From: UBA6100 sp049658145
GTDB lineage: Bacteria; Actinomycetota; Coriobacteriia; Anaerosomatales; Anaerosomataceae
Assembly (NCBI GenBank): GCA_049658145.1
Contig: JBASOJ010000054.1
Span: forward strand, 1 to 20,792
Direction: 5' to 3'
Length of the DNA: 20,792 bases
A program made the position numbers and the translations under genes. The notes under the pieces were generated by a model that made no database searches, was not told the DNA's origin, and worked only from the letters and a program-made list of their open reading frames with translations. Below, in pieces: positions 7,612-16,310 of the stretch. Position 1 is the first letter of the stretch, and every line of letters begins with the position of its first letter.

Positions 7612-8430
7612 TCAGTCCTTCGTCTCCTGTGCCGCACTGATGTGCCGAAGAATCTCCTGCGCCGACTCCTCCACCGCACGGTTGTCGGTGTGCACCACCA
7701 GACAGCCGATCCTGCGCATCACGGCACGGGCATCGGCGAGTTCGGTCTCGATCGCCTCTCGCTCGGCATAACCCGGCACCCAGCCGCCGAGTTCCTTCAT
7801 ACGCTCGCGACGGATCGCGAGCAGGACGTCGACGCTCGTGATGAGACCGAAGACCTTGCGGGGATCGAGCGTGAAGATCTCCACCGGAGGCTTCATGCCC
7901 GGCGCGAGCGGCACGTTCGCAACGCGCCACCCCTTGAACGCCAGGTACATCGAGATCGGTGTCTTCGAGGAGCGCGACACGCCGAGCAGGACGATGTCGG
8001 CCTCGAGCAGCCCCTCGACGTTGCGCCCGTCGTCGTGTTTGACCGCGAACTCCATGGCCTCGATGCGGTCGAAGTACCCTTCATCGGTCCGGCGCAGACG
8101 ACCCGCCTCACCCGTGGGCTGCACGCCGGTGACCTCGGCAAGACGCGCGACGGCAGGGCCGAGCAGGTCCACGCCGTTCACGCCCCCCTGGACGAGCCGC
8201 AACATCTCGTCGCGCAGATCGCGGTTCACGAGCGTGTAGAAGAAGATGCAGTCGCCGCCACAGTGCCGCATCACCAGTTCGCGCAGATCGGCAGGCGATG
8301 TCACTTTGGGCAGGCGCTCGATGCGGAAGGCGTTGGGCTGGAACTGCGACACAGCCGCAAGCGCGACGGTCTCGCCCGTCTCGCCGAGCGAGTCCGAGAT
8401 CACATGGATGGCGATGGGGTGGCGTGGCAC
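7612..8430 (-). CDS. ppsR: PPDK regulatory protein (bifunctional kinase/phosphorylase)
   Basis: This 272-residue protein belongs to the DUF299/PSRP family. These enzymes inactivate PPDK by ADP-dependent phosphorylation of a threonine beside the catalytic histidine, and reactivate it by Pi-dependent dephosphorylation that releases PPi. The opening IHVISDSLGETGETVA block is typical. The P-loop-like GVSRSSKTP (150-158) marks the nucleotide site, followed by the conserved KVFGLITSVDVLLAIRRERM block. The GTG start lies three bases after the glyS stop codon with only a weak GGGGTAGG before it, so it is probably translated by coupling. A PEP synthetase target is the family alternative, but ppdK immediately downstream points to PPDK. 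Confidence 0.93.
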   Translation of the reverse strand: MPRHPIAIHVISDSLGETGETVALAAVSQFQPNAFRIERLPKVTSPADLRELVMRHCGGDCIFFYTLVNRDLRDEMLRLVQGGVNGVDLLGPAVARLAEVTGVQPTGEAGRLRRTDEGYFDRIEAMEFAVKHDDGRNVEGLLEADIVLLGVSRSSKTPISMYLAFKGWRVANVPLAPGMKPPVEIFTLDPRKVFGLITSVDVLLAIRRERMKELGGWVPGYAEREAIETELADARAVMRRIGCLVVHTDNRAVEESAQEILRHISAAQETKD

Positions 8431-8433
8431 GGC

Positions 8434-10506
8434 CTACCCCGCGAGCTTGCCGAAGTCGGCGAAGTCGACGAAAAGCCCCCGCAAGCGGTTGAGCAGCGCA
8501 AGGCGATTGGTGCGCAGCGCAGGATCCGGGTCCATGACGAGCACGCTCTCAAAGAACACGTCGACAGCGCCGCGCAGGTCCGCGAGTGCCGAGAGCGCCG
8601 CCTCGTAGTCGCGGTCGACCGTCATGAGCGCGTTCACGCGCTCGTACGCGACCTCCACGGCATCGGCGAGCGCGGCCTCCTCCTCGCCCATCATCGCGTG
8701 GTCGGGTGCGTCACCCACGGCCGGGTCCGCGAGGTTCGCGACCCGCTTGAACGCGACGGACAGGTCGCGGCCCGCATCGCTCCTCCGGAAGCCGGCGAAC
8801 GCCCGCACGCGGTGGACGGTATCGGCGGGATCCGCCGACGCGACGGCCATGACCGCTTCGATCTCATCGTGCTCGAAGCCGCGGTCGCGCAGCATCACGG
8901 CAAGACGTCCGTCGAAGAACGTCTTCACCACGGCGCCCACGGCGTTCGGGTCGAGCCCGGGCACCACGGTGGAGTAGCCCGAGAGAGCAGCGGCTATGGC
9001 CTCGTCAAGATCGAGGCGCACGTCGCCGTCGATGATCATCGTGAGGATGCCGATGGCCGAGCGCCTGAGCGCGTACGGGTCGGCCGAGCCGGTGGGGCCC
9101 TGGCCGATGGCGAAGATGCCCACCGTGGTGTCGAGCTTGTCGGCGATCGACACGAGCTTGCCCGCGAGCGAGCGCGGCAGCACGTCTCCGGCGAACTTCG
9201 GCCGGTAATGATCGACGATCGCCTCGGCCACTACGGCCGACTCGCCCGCCGCCTCGGCGTAGCGGTAGCCCATGACGCCCTGAAGCGACGTGAACTCGAT
9301 CACCGCGTGCGTGACGAGGTCGGCCTTGGCCAGGTGCGCCGCGCGCACCGCATAGGCGGCCTCGTCGGCGGGTGCGTCGACCGCGCTCGCGAGTGCTTTC
9401 GTGAGCGACTCGACGCGCCCGACCTTGGCACCGAGCGAGCCGAGCTTCTCGTGGAAGACGATCGCGTCGAGGTCGTGGACGTAGCTCTCCAGCGGTCGTG
9501 ACAAGTCCTCGCGGTAGAAGAACGCCGCATCGGCCAGACGTGCCCGGATCACACGCTCGTGGCCGGCGATGATCGCCTCGGTGCGCGCCGGGTCGCCGTT
9601 ATGCACCACAGCGAAGCGCGGCAGCAGGCTGCCATCGGCCGCCTCCAGCGGGAAGTACCGCTGGTGGCTCTCCATGGCCTCCTCCACGATCTCGCGGGGT
9701 ACGGCGAGGAACGCATCGTCGAACCTGCCCACACCCACGGTGGGATACTCCACGAGGTTCACGACCTCGGCGAACGTCTTCTCGGGCACGACAGGGCGCG
9801 CGTCCAATGCAGCGCCGGCCTTGTCGAGCGCGGTGCGGATGACCTCGGCGCGCTCCTCCGCGTCCGCCAGCACGCGCGCCTGACAGAGCGTCTCGAGGTA
9901 TGCGCCCGCGTACGGGATGTCCGTGGGACCGCCGAGGAACCGGTGGCCCAGGGTCGTACGGCCGGCCTCGACGCCGGCGAAACGCACCGGCACGACGATC
10001 GAGCCGAAGAGCGCGACGAGCCAGCGGATGGGGCGGATGAACCGCGTGGAGCCGCTGCCCCACTTCATCGACTTCGCCCAGTCCAGGTCGCCGATGAGCT
10101 GCGCGAGCAGCCCGGGCAGGATCTCCTCGGCGGGCTTGCCCGACTCCTCGACGAGCGCGAACACGTACTCGCCGCCCTCGGTCCGCTCGCGCACGAGGTC
10201 GCTCACCGCGAGACCGCGGCTGCGCGCGAAGCCCTCGGCGGCCTTCGTGGGATTGCCGTCAGCGTCGAAGGCCGCCGAGACCGCCGGGCCCTTCACCCTC
10301 ATCGAGAGGTCGTCCTGGCGCTCGGCGAGGCCGGTCACCAGAAGCGCGAGACGCCGGGGTGAACCGTGGCTGGTGATCTCGCCGTACGACAGGCGGGCGC
10401 CGTCGAACGTGGCAGCGGCGCGGGTCTTGAGCTGGGTGACGGCGTCGTACAGCGGTGCCGAGGGCACTTCTTCCACACCGATCTCGAGGAGCAGGTCGCG
10501 GCTCAT
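8434..10506 (-). CDS. glyS: Glycyl-tRNA synthetase, beta subunit
   Basis: At 690 residues this matches the usual length of the beta subunit of the bacterial alpha2-beta2 glycyl-tRNA synthetase, which recognises and positions tRNA-Gly. The N-terminal LLLEIGVEEVPSAPL and the HGSPRRLALLV block are characteristic. MKWGSGSTRFIRPIRWLVAL (about 147-166) and the KLVSIADKLDTTVGIFAIGQ region are conserved family blocks, and the C-terminal part fits the DALR-like anticodon-binding domain. The ATG abuts the glyQ TAG with no gap, implying coupled 1:1 synthesis with the alpha subunit. Confidence 0.97.
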   Translation of the reverse strand: MSRDLLLEIGVEEVPSAPLYDAVTQLKTRAAATFDGARLSYGEITSHGSPRRLALLVTGLAERQDDLSMRVKGPAVSAAFDADGNPTKAAEGFARSRGLAVSDLVRERTEGGEYVFALVEESGKPAEEILPGLLAQLIGDLDWAKSMKWGSGSTRFIRPIRWLVALFGSIVVPVRFAGVEAGRTTLGHRFLGGPTDIPYAGAYLETLCQARVLADAEERAEVIRTALDKAGAALDARPVVPEKTFAEVVNLVEYPTVGVGRFDDAFLAVPREIVEEAMESHQRYFPLEAADGSLLPRFAVVHNGDPARTEAIIAGHERVIRARLADAAFFYREDLSRPLESYVHDLDAIVFHEKLGSLGAKVGRVESLTKALASAVDAPADEAAYAVRAAHLAKADLVTHAVIEFTSLQGVMGYRYAEAAGESAVVAEAIVDHYRPKFAGDVLPRSLAGKLVSIADKLDTTVGIFAIGQGPTGSADPYALRRSAIGILTMIIDGDVRLDLDEAIAAALSGYSTVVPGLDPNAVGAVVKTFFDGRLAVMLRDRGFEHDEIEAVMAVASADPADTVHRVRAFAGFRRSDAGRDLSVAFKRVANLADPAVGDAPDHAMMGEEEAALADAVEVAYERVNALMTVDRDYEAALSALADLRGAVDVFFESVLVMDPDPALRTNRLALLNRLRGLFVDFADFGKLAG

Positions 10507-11409
<903 letters not shown>

Positions 11410-11496
11410 GAACTCCCCGAATCGTCAGCGTCGGACGTGCCCGGACACCTCGCCGAGCGTGGCGAATAGTGTACACCAGCACTCACGCCGGGAGGC

Positions 11497-12255
11497 CTAC
11501 GGGGCGCGCTGCACCTCGGCGGCGTACAGAGCGAGCGCCTTGAGCCTCGCCGGTACGTGGTAGACGACGAACGCGCGCATCACGCCAAAGGCGTCGGTCA
11601 GCACGTCGCGAGGGATGCCGAGCCCCGCCACGTCGGCCATCTTCGCTCCCATGAGCACGCGAAGCGCGGTGCGTGCGTCCGGCGAGAGGAAGACGATATC
11701 CCGGCCCGTGCCGCCGCAGCCCTCGCAGTACAGACCGCCGAGCTCGAGCGCGAAGCGGGTCTCCCCCGCCGGCGCCTCACCGCACTCGACGCACGCGTCG
11801 AACTGCGGACGGTAGCCGTGCATCGCCATGCTCTTCAGCAGGAAGGCGACCACGAGCGCCAGCAACGTGTCGTTTTCGGCCATGTCGAATGCGTCGAGCG
11901 TGGCGCACGCCAGGCCGAACAGACGATCCTCCATCTGGCACTCCACGGAGATCTTGTCGAGCACGTCGGCGATGACCGAGGCGGCCTGCGCACGGTCGTA
12001 GTCCGCGCGGATCGCCGCATGCGACGTGACGATCTCGGCTTCGGTGATCGTCTCGAGCGTACGGCCAGTGTGGAGCAGCATGTCGACCACGGTGAACGGC
12101 TCGACGCGACCGCCGAAGCGCGACCCCGGCTTGCGCGCTCCCTTGGCCACGGCGCGCACCTGACAGCCATCGGCCGCGAGGAACGTCACGATGAGGTCTG
12201 TCTCGCCGAGCTTCGTCTTCCTGAGTGAGAGCGCGCGGACGTGGTGCGATGGCAT
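11497..12255 (-). CDS. recO: DNA repair protein RecO
   Basis: This 252-residue recombination mediator helps load RecA onto SSB-coated single-stranded DNA in the RecFOR pathway. The N-terminal OB-fold block is recognisable (ALSLRKTKLGETDLIVTFL, then VRAVAKGARKPGSRFGG). A four-cysteine zinc finger is intact: Cys155/Cys158 (CVEC) and Cys177/Cys180 (CEGC). I chose the ATG at 12255, eight bases after the deoC stop codon. The open frame continues far upstream, but only inside deoC in another frame. No strong ribosome binding site is seen, so coupling to deoC is likely. Confidence 0.93.
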   Translation of the reverse strand: MPSHHVRALSLRKTKLGETDLIVTFLAADGCQVRAVAKGARKPGSRFGGRVEPFTVVDMLLHTGRTLETITEAEIVTSHAAIRADYDRAQAASVIADVLDKISVECQMEDRLFGLACATLDAFDMAENDTLLALVVAFLLKSMAMHGYRPQFDACVECGEAPAGETRFALELGGLYCEGCGGTGRDIVFLSPDARTALRVLMGAKMADVAGLGIPRDVLTDAFGVMRAFVVYHVPARLKALALYAAEVQRAP

Positions 12256-12263
12256 CGTGAGAG

Positions 12264-12953
12264 CTAGCCGCGGGCCTCGAGCGCGTCGAGGATCTCGATG
12301 CCCGAGGAGGTGCCGAGTCGCGAGGCGCCGGCCTCGAGCATCGCCAATGAGGTCTCCAGGTCGCGGATGCCGCCTGCCGCCTTCACGCCGATGTCCGGCC
12401 CGACGGTCGCGCGCATCAGGCGCACGTCCTCCACGGAGGCGCCGCGCGGCCCGAAACCGGTGGACGTCTTCACGAAGTGCGCGCCCGCCTCGACGGCGAG
12501 CCTGCAGCCGCGCTCGATCTGCGCCGGCTCGAGGTAGCCGGTCTCCAAGATGACCTTGACGATCGCCGCACCCCCGGAAGCTTCGGCAACGCTGTCCACG
12601 ACCGCCTTGATGTCGTCGAACACGAAGCGGTCCTCGCCCTCGATGAGCGCGGCGAAGTTGAGCACCATGTCCACCTCGTCGCAGCCAAGCTGTACGAGAT
12701 GGTGCGCCTCCTCGGCTTTCGACTCGGTGTTGTTGTAGCCGAGCGGGAAACCGCAGACCGAGCACGCGAGCGTGGCGGTACCCGCCAGGTGCTGCGTTGC
12801 GAGTGGCACCAGAAACGGCGAGACGCACAGTGTGGCGAAGCCCTGCCCGGATGCGACCTGCATCCACTCGGCAGCCTTCTGGTAGCCCACCGCGGGCTTG
12901 AGCAGCGTCTGATCGATCGCCCTCGCCAGTGTCGCGCGGTCCATCGCCGTCAC
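12264..12953 (-). CDS. deoC: Deoxyribose-phosphate aldolase
   Basis: This 229-residue class I aldolase splits 2-deoxyribose-5-phosphate into glyceraldehyde-3-phosphate and acetaldehyde in deoxynucleoside catabolism. The Schiff-base lysine is Lys162 in FVKTSTGFGPRGA. The second essential lysine is Lys191 in VKAAGGIR, and the proton-relay Asp95 sits in EVDMVLNFAAL. A GTG at 12951-12953 overlaps the era TGA by four bases (GTGA) with GGGAAGG just upstream. An ATG at 12944, three codons in, is the alternative start. Its place between era and recO is not typical of this cluster, but it fits functionally with cdd two genes upstream. Confidence 0.95.
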   Translation of the reverse strand: MTAMDRATLARAIDQTLLKPAVGYQKAAEWMQVASGQGFATLCVSPFLVPLATQHLAGTATLACSVCGFPLGYNNTESKAEEAHHLVQLGCDEVDMVLNFAALIEGEDRFVFDDIKAVVDSVAEASGGAAIVKVILETGYLEPAQIERGCRLAVEAGAHFVKTSTGFGPRGASVEDVRLMRATVGPDIGVKAAGGIRDLETSLAMLEAGASRLGTSSGIEILDALEARG

Positions 12954-13864
12954 AACCCTTCCCCGTAGCCGAAGCGCTTGATCTGCGCGCCGTCGCGGCG
13001 CCAGTCCTTCTTGACCTTCACCCTCAGGTCCAGATGTACCCCCGTGCCGAGAAGCCGTTCCATGTCCGCGCGCGCCTCGGTGCCGATCGCGCGGATCATC
13101 TCCCCGCCCTTCCCGATGATGATGCCCTTCTGCGAGTCGCGCTCCACGTAAATAGTGGCGCTCACCGTGTGGAAATCGCGTTTCTCATCGTAGACGAGGT
13201 CCTCGAGCTGCACGCCCACGGCGTGCGGCACCTCATCGCGCGTGTTGCGCAGAACCTTCTCGCGGACCAGCTCGGCAAGCATGACCTCGAGCGACTGATC
13301 GGTGGTCATGTCGCGCGGGAAGAAACGCGGTCCGGGCGGCAGGTACGGCAGCACCGCTTCGATGAAGCTGTCCAGGTTGAAGCCGGTCTTGGCCGAGAGC
13401 ACGACCTCGGCCACCGGCGTCACGAGTTCGCGCGCGCGAGCCAGCTGACGCGCGATGGTGGCCTCGTCGGCGGCATCGGCCTTGGTGAGCACGAGCACCA
13501 CCGGACGCCTGCCCTTCGCCACCCGTTCGGCGACCCAACGGTCGCCGGAGCCCACCGACGCGCTCGCGTCGATGCAGAGCGCTATCACGTCCACGTCGGC
13601 GGCAGCGAGGATGCTCGAGCGATTGACCTCCTCGCCGAGGGCATCGTGGGGCTTGTGCAGCCCCGGCGTGTCCACGAGCACGATCTGCGCGTCGTCGCGG
13701 TCGAGCACTGCGCGCAACCGGTGGCGCGTGGTCTGCGGCGTGTCCGAGGTGATGGCGACCTTCACACCCACGAGCGCGTTCACGAGCGTGCTCTTGCCGG
13801 CGTTCGGCCGTCCCACCAGCGCCACGAACCCGCTCGCGACGGTGGGGGTGTCCGAGATGCTCAC
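12950..13864 (-). CDS. era: GTPase Era
   Basis: This 304-residue essential GTPase binds 16S rRNA and assists 30S subunit maturation. The GTPase domain shows G1 GRPNAGKST (18-26), G2 around Thr45 (DTPQTTRHR), G3 DTPG (65-68) and G5 SAK (157-159). The G4 motif is TKAD (127-130) instead of the usual NKxD. A C-terminal KH domain follows, with GIIIGKGGEMIRAIG and the final DWRRDGAQIKRFGY. The GTG start directly follows the cdd TAG, with GGAGAG about ten bases upstream. Together with YbeY in the same train, this marks a ribosome-maturation theme. Confidence 0.97.
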   Translation of the reverse strand: MSISDTPTVASGFVALVGRPNAGKSTLVNALVGVKVAITSDTPQTTRHRLRAVLDRDDAQIVLVDTPGLHKPHDALGEEVNRSSILAAADVDVIALCIDASASVGSGDRWVAERVAKGRRPVVLVLTKADAADEATIARQLARARELVTPVAEVVLSAKTGFNLDSFIEAVLPYLPPGPRFFPRDMTTDQSLEVMLAELVREKVLRNTRDEVPHAVGVQLEDLVYDEKRDFHTVSATIYVERDSQKGIIIGKGGEMIRAIGTEARADMERLLGTGVHLDLRVKVKKDWRRDGAQIKRFGYGEGL

Positions 13865-14296
13865 CTAATCGTTCTCTCCGTTGTCGTCCTGGTCGAGATA
13901 GCCGCGAACGAACGCGTCCGGCAGCAGCTCATCGAGACGACGCACGTCGATCTCGTCCGTGCGTCCGCTCATGATGACACGCATGCCCGGGTTGAACTCG
14001 GCCAGGAACTGACGGCACGCGCCGCACGGAACGCAGGGTGCCTCCGAGTCACCGATCACGGCGACCGCATCGAACTCGGTGTACCCGGCGGTGACCGCAG
14101 CGAGCGCGGCCGAACGCTCGGCACAGATGGCCGAACCGTACGCGGCGTTCTCCACGTTCACCCCCTGAAAGATCTCGCCCCCGGCGAAGATGGCCGCGCC
14201 CACGCGGAACTCCGAGTACGGCACGTACGCCCGGGGCTGGATCTCGCGCGCGAAGGCCAGCAGCGCCAGGTCGGCCTCAGTTATGTGCTTCGGCAT
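13865..14296 (-). CDS. cdd: Cytidine deaminase
   Basis: This 143-residue, short homotetrameric-type enzyme deaminates cytidine and deoxycytidine to uridine and deoxyuridine. The zinc site is complete: Cys58 and the catalytic Glu60 in CAERSA, with Cys91 and Cys94 in PCGACRQ. The substrate-binding VPYSEFRVGAA and NVENAAYG blocks are also present. The ATG lies inside the 3' end of the CBS protein gene (20-bp overlap), with GAGG about six bases upstream. The C-terminus is acidic (DQDDNGEND). The cdd-era adjacency is widely conserved. Confidence 0.96.
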   Translation of the reverse strand: MPKHITEADLALLAFAREIQPRAYVPYSEFRVGAAIFAGGEIFQGVNVENAAYGSAICAERSAALAAVTAGYTEFDAVAVIGDSEAPCVPCGACRQFLAEFNPGMRVIMSGRTDEIDVRRLDELLPDAFVRGYLDQDDNGEND

Positions 14297-15572
14297 CGTC
14301 GTCCTCTCTGTCGGCCTCGGCCCGCGGCTTCACGAGCAGGTTGCGGATCCGGGTTCCTTCAACGTCACGCGCGGTGATGCACACACCCTCGACCTCGATC
14401 TCCTCGCCAGGCTCCGGGATGTGCCCCGCAAGCTCCACGAACAGTCCGCCGATGGAGTCGGCCTCGAGCTCGATGGCCGTCCCCAGTAGGTCGTTGAAAT
14501 CGTCGATCGGCAGACGGGCGTCGAGCAGGAACCCGCCTTCGGCCAGCTCCGTGACGAGCTGCTCGTCGCGGTCGTACTCGTCGAAGATCTCGCCCACGAT
14601 CTCCTCGAGCAGGTCCTCGATGGTGACCAGGCCCGCGGTGCCACCATACTCGTCCGCGACGAGCGCCATGTGTGTCTTGCGCTGCCGCATCTCGACCAGG
14701 AGTTCGTCCACGGGCTTGGTCTCGGGCACGAAGTAGGCCTCGCGCGCGAGGGGTCCCACCGCCGCGGGGCACGACGCCGAGCCGACGCAGATCAGCAGGT
14801 CCTTCGCGAACAGTACGCCGCGGATGTCATCGAGCGTCTCGTGGTAGACGGGAACGCGCGAGAGGCCGGACTGTGCGATCACCTTGACCGCTTCGGGCAC
14901 GCTCGCGTCGTCAGCGAGGCAGATCATGTCGGTGCGCGGCACCATGACCTCACGGACGATCTTGCTCGCGAAGTCCACCACCGCCTCGAAGAACGCCTCC
15001 TCGGCGTCCTCGCGCTCGGTCTCTTCGGCATCGGCATCAGCGCCGTATTCGTCACCGGTGAGCCACGGATCGGTCACCGGCTCGTCTGCCACGAGGGTGG
15101 CCAACGCCACCCAGCCGGTGGCGAAGAAACGGGCGATCGGAGCCAGAAGCGACGTGAGACGCGCCGCCCAGGGTGCCGACGCGAGACCCACGTGCTCGGG
15201 ATTCTGGACGGCGAGCGTGCGCGGCAGCGATTCGCCGAAGGCGAACACGACGACCAGGCCGACGCCTGCCGCTGCGAACGCGACCCATGCGGCGGGACCG
15301 GTCTCCAGCACGACGAGTCCTGCCCAGCCGAACACCGCCGCGGAGAGCACGTAGGCGATCGCACGCCACAGCGCGGCAGCGGCGGCCAGACGACTCGGCC
15401 GCTCGGCGAGATGGTCGAGGGCAACGGCGCCTGCGACCTCGGCCTCGACGAGGCGGCGTGTGCGCGACCGTGACAGCAGCCGAACGGAGGCTTCCGCGGC
15501 TGAGAGCACCGCCATCACGACGGAGAGGACGGCAGTTGAGGCGAGCGCCACGAGCAGCGCGACGGCGATCAT
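14277..15572 (-). CDS. CNNM/CorC-like membrane protein with CBS pair
   Basis: This 431-residue protein belongs to the hemolysin C/CorC/CNNM group, proposed to act in Mg2+ or other cation transport. An N-terminal DUF21-type domain with three to four membrane segments spans about residues 1-165. An unusually acidic linker (about 168-195) leads to the conserved VMVPRTDM (209-216). Two CBS domains follow; the second contains HMALVADEYGGTAGLVTIED (301-320). A CorC-type C-terminal domain ends at about residue 415, followed by a charged tail. I chose the ATG at 15572, which begins directly with a membrane helix and has AAGGGG 12 bases upstream; the longer open frame overlaps the previous gene. CBS domains usually bind adenine nucleotides. 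The exact transported ion is unknown. Confidence 0.87.
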   Translation of the reverse strand: MIAVALLVALASTAVLSVVMAVLSAAEASVRLLSRSRTRRLVEAEVAGAVALDHLAERPSRLAAAAALWRAIAYVLSAAVFGWAGLVVLETGPAAWVAFAAAGVGLVVVFAFGESLPRTLAVQNPEHVGLASAPWAARLTSLLAPIARFFATGWVALATLVADEPVTDPWLTGDEYGADADAEETEREDAEEAFFEAVVDFASKIVREVMVPRTDMICLADDASVPEAVKVIAQSGLSRVPVYHETLDDIRGVLFAKDLLICVGSASCPAAVGPLAREAYFVPETKPVDELLVEMRQRKTHMALVADEYGGTAGLVTIEDLLEEIVGEIFDEYDRDEQLVTELAEGGFLLDARLPIDDFNDLLGTAIELEADSIGGLFVELAGHIPEPGEEIEVEGVCITARDVEGTRIRNLLVKPRAEADREDDDAEAHN

Positions 15573-15600
15573 TCGGTTCTCAGGCCCCTTCGTGAGACAT

Positions 15601-16302
15601 CTAGAACCAGGATAGCTGAAACACGAGCGTGGTGATGAGGATGCCGAGCGCCGCACCGGCGATGACCTGCGGGACCGTGTGCGCCTCGCCCTCCACGCGG
15701 CTCTGCATGACCAGCACCACGATGAAGCCGGCGAGCACAGCGGCGCCCGCGCTCTCGGTGATGAACGCGAGCGCGGTGGCGCAGGTGGCGGCCGCCGCGC
15801 TGTGACCGGAAGGCCACCCGCCGCGCATGTAGGTGCCCTTCCTGGTGATCGCCTTGACGACGAGCACGATCAGGCCCGTGAGCAGCAGCGCGATGATGGT
15901 GATGTGCGCCGGGGTCTGCCGCACGCGATCGAGGACCGAGCCGGTCATCGACGTGATGCGCGCGAAAAAGATGATGTAGCCCACCACGAGCGCGTTCACG
16001 GCCGAGACGAACACCGCGCCGGCCGCCACGTCTTTGGCGACCTTCGCGAGCGGGTCGAAGCTCTGCGTCGCCACATCGACCGCAGCCTCGAGCGCCGTGT
16101 TGGCAAGCTCGGCCACGAAGACGAACGAGATCGCGAAGACGATGGTGATGAACTCGGTGCGCCCGATCTCGAAGAAGAGCGATGCCGCGAGCACGGTGAT
16201 CGCCGATGCCACGTGCAGGCGCATGTTGCGCTGCGTGCGCAACGCGTACACGATGCCCTCGATCGCGTAGTTGAAGCTCCACAGGAGTGAGCGGCTGCGC
16301 AT
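15601..16302 (-). CDS. DgkA-PAP2 fusion: undecaprenol/diacylglycerol kinase plus lipid phosphatase-like domain
   Basis: This 233-residue membrane protein has two parts. Residues 1-115 match prokaryotic DgkA-type lipid kinases: the AELANTALEAAVD motif (64-76) with Glu65, Asn67 and Glu71, and the KDVAAGAVF motif from Lys90. In Gram-positive relatives this enzyme phosphorylates undecaprenol. Residues 130-233 look like a PAP2 phosphatase: PSGHSA (164-169, His167) and SRVEGEAHTVPQV (201-213, His208). The usual final aspartate after the second histidine is Gln212, and the first KX6RP motif is only partly kept (Lys155, Arg160). The start is an ATG with GGGAG five bases upstream, eight bases after ybeY. 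Its likely role is in undecaprenyl phosphate recycling for cell wall synthesis, or lipid turnover. Confidence 0.88.
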   Translation of the reverse strand: MRSRSLLWSFNYAIEGIVYALRTQRNMRLHVASAITVLAASLFFEIGRTEFITIVFAISFVFVAELANTALEAAVDVATQSFDPLAKVAKDVAAGAVFVSAVNALVVGYIIFFARITSMTGSVLDRVRQTPAHITIIALLLTGLIVLVVKAITRKGTYMRGGWPSGHSAAAATCATALAFITESAGAAVLAGFIVVLVMQSRVEGEAHTVPQVIAGAALGILITTLVFQLSWF

Positions 16303-16310
16303 CGGACTCC

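Noticed and set aside
7312..9501. A 729-codon plus-strand open frame opposite ppdK, ppsR and glyS
   Set aside because: It crosses three well-supported minus-strand genes and has the same Arg/His/Glu-rich antisense composition and no recognisable motif.
11440..11470. A terminator between recO and glyQ
   Set aside because: The only inverted repeat (TCGCC/GGCGA, loop of six) is weak and has no T run on the minus strand.
11410..11496. A T-box riboswitch before glyQS
   Set aside because: The gap is only 87 bp and has no T-box core, specifier stem or terminator, although glyQS is T-box controlled in many Firmicutes.
12256..12867. An N-terminal extension that would make RecO 456 residues long
   Set aside because: The extra 204 codons lie in a wrong frame across deoC and give Arg/Gly-rich nonsense. 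The RecO fold starts at the ATG at 12255.
12929..14377. A 482-codon plus-strand open frame opposite era and cdd
   Set aside because: It is an antisense shadow of two clear genes in GC-rich DNA, with no domain signature.
15580..15600. A six-codon leader ORF ahead of the CBS protein gene
   Set aside because: An ATG opens a tiny frame ending in TGA just before the start, but it has no ribosome binding site of its own and is short enough to be chance.
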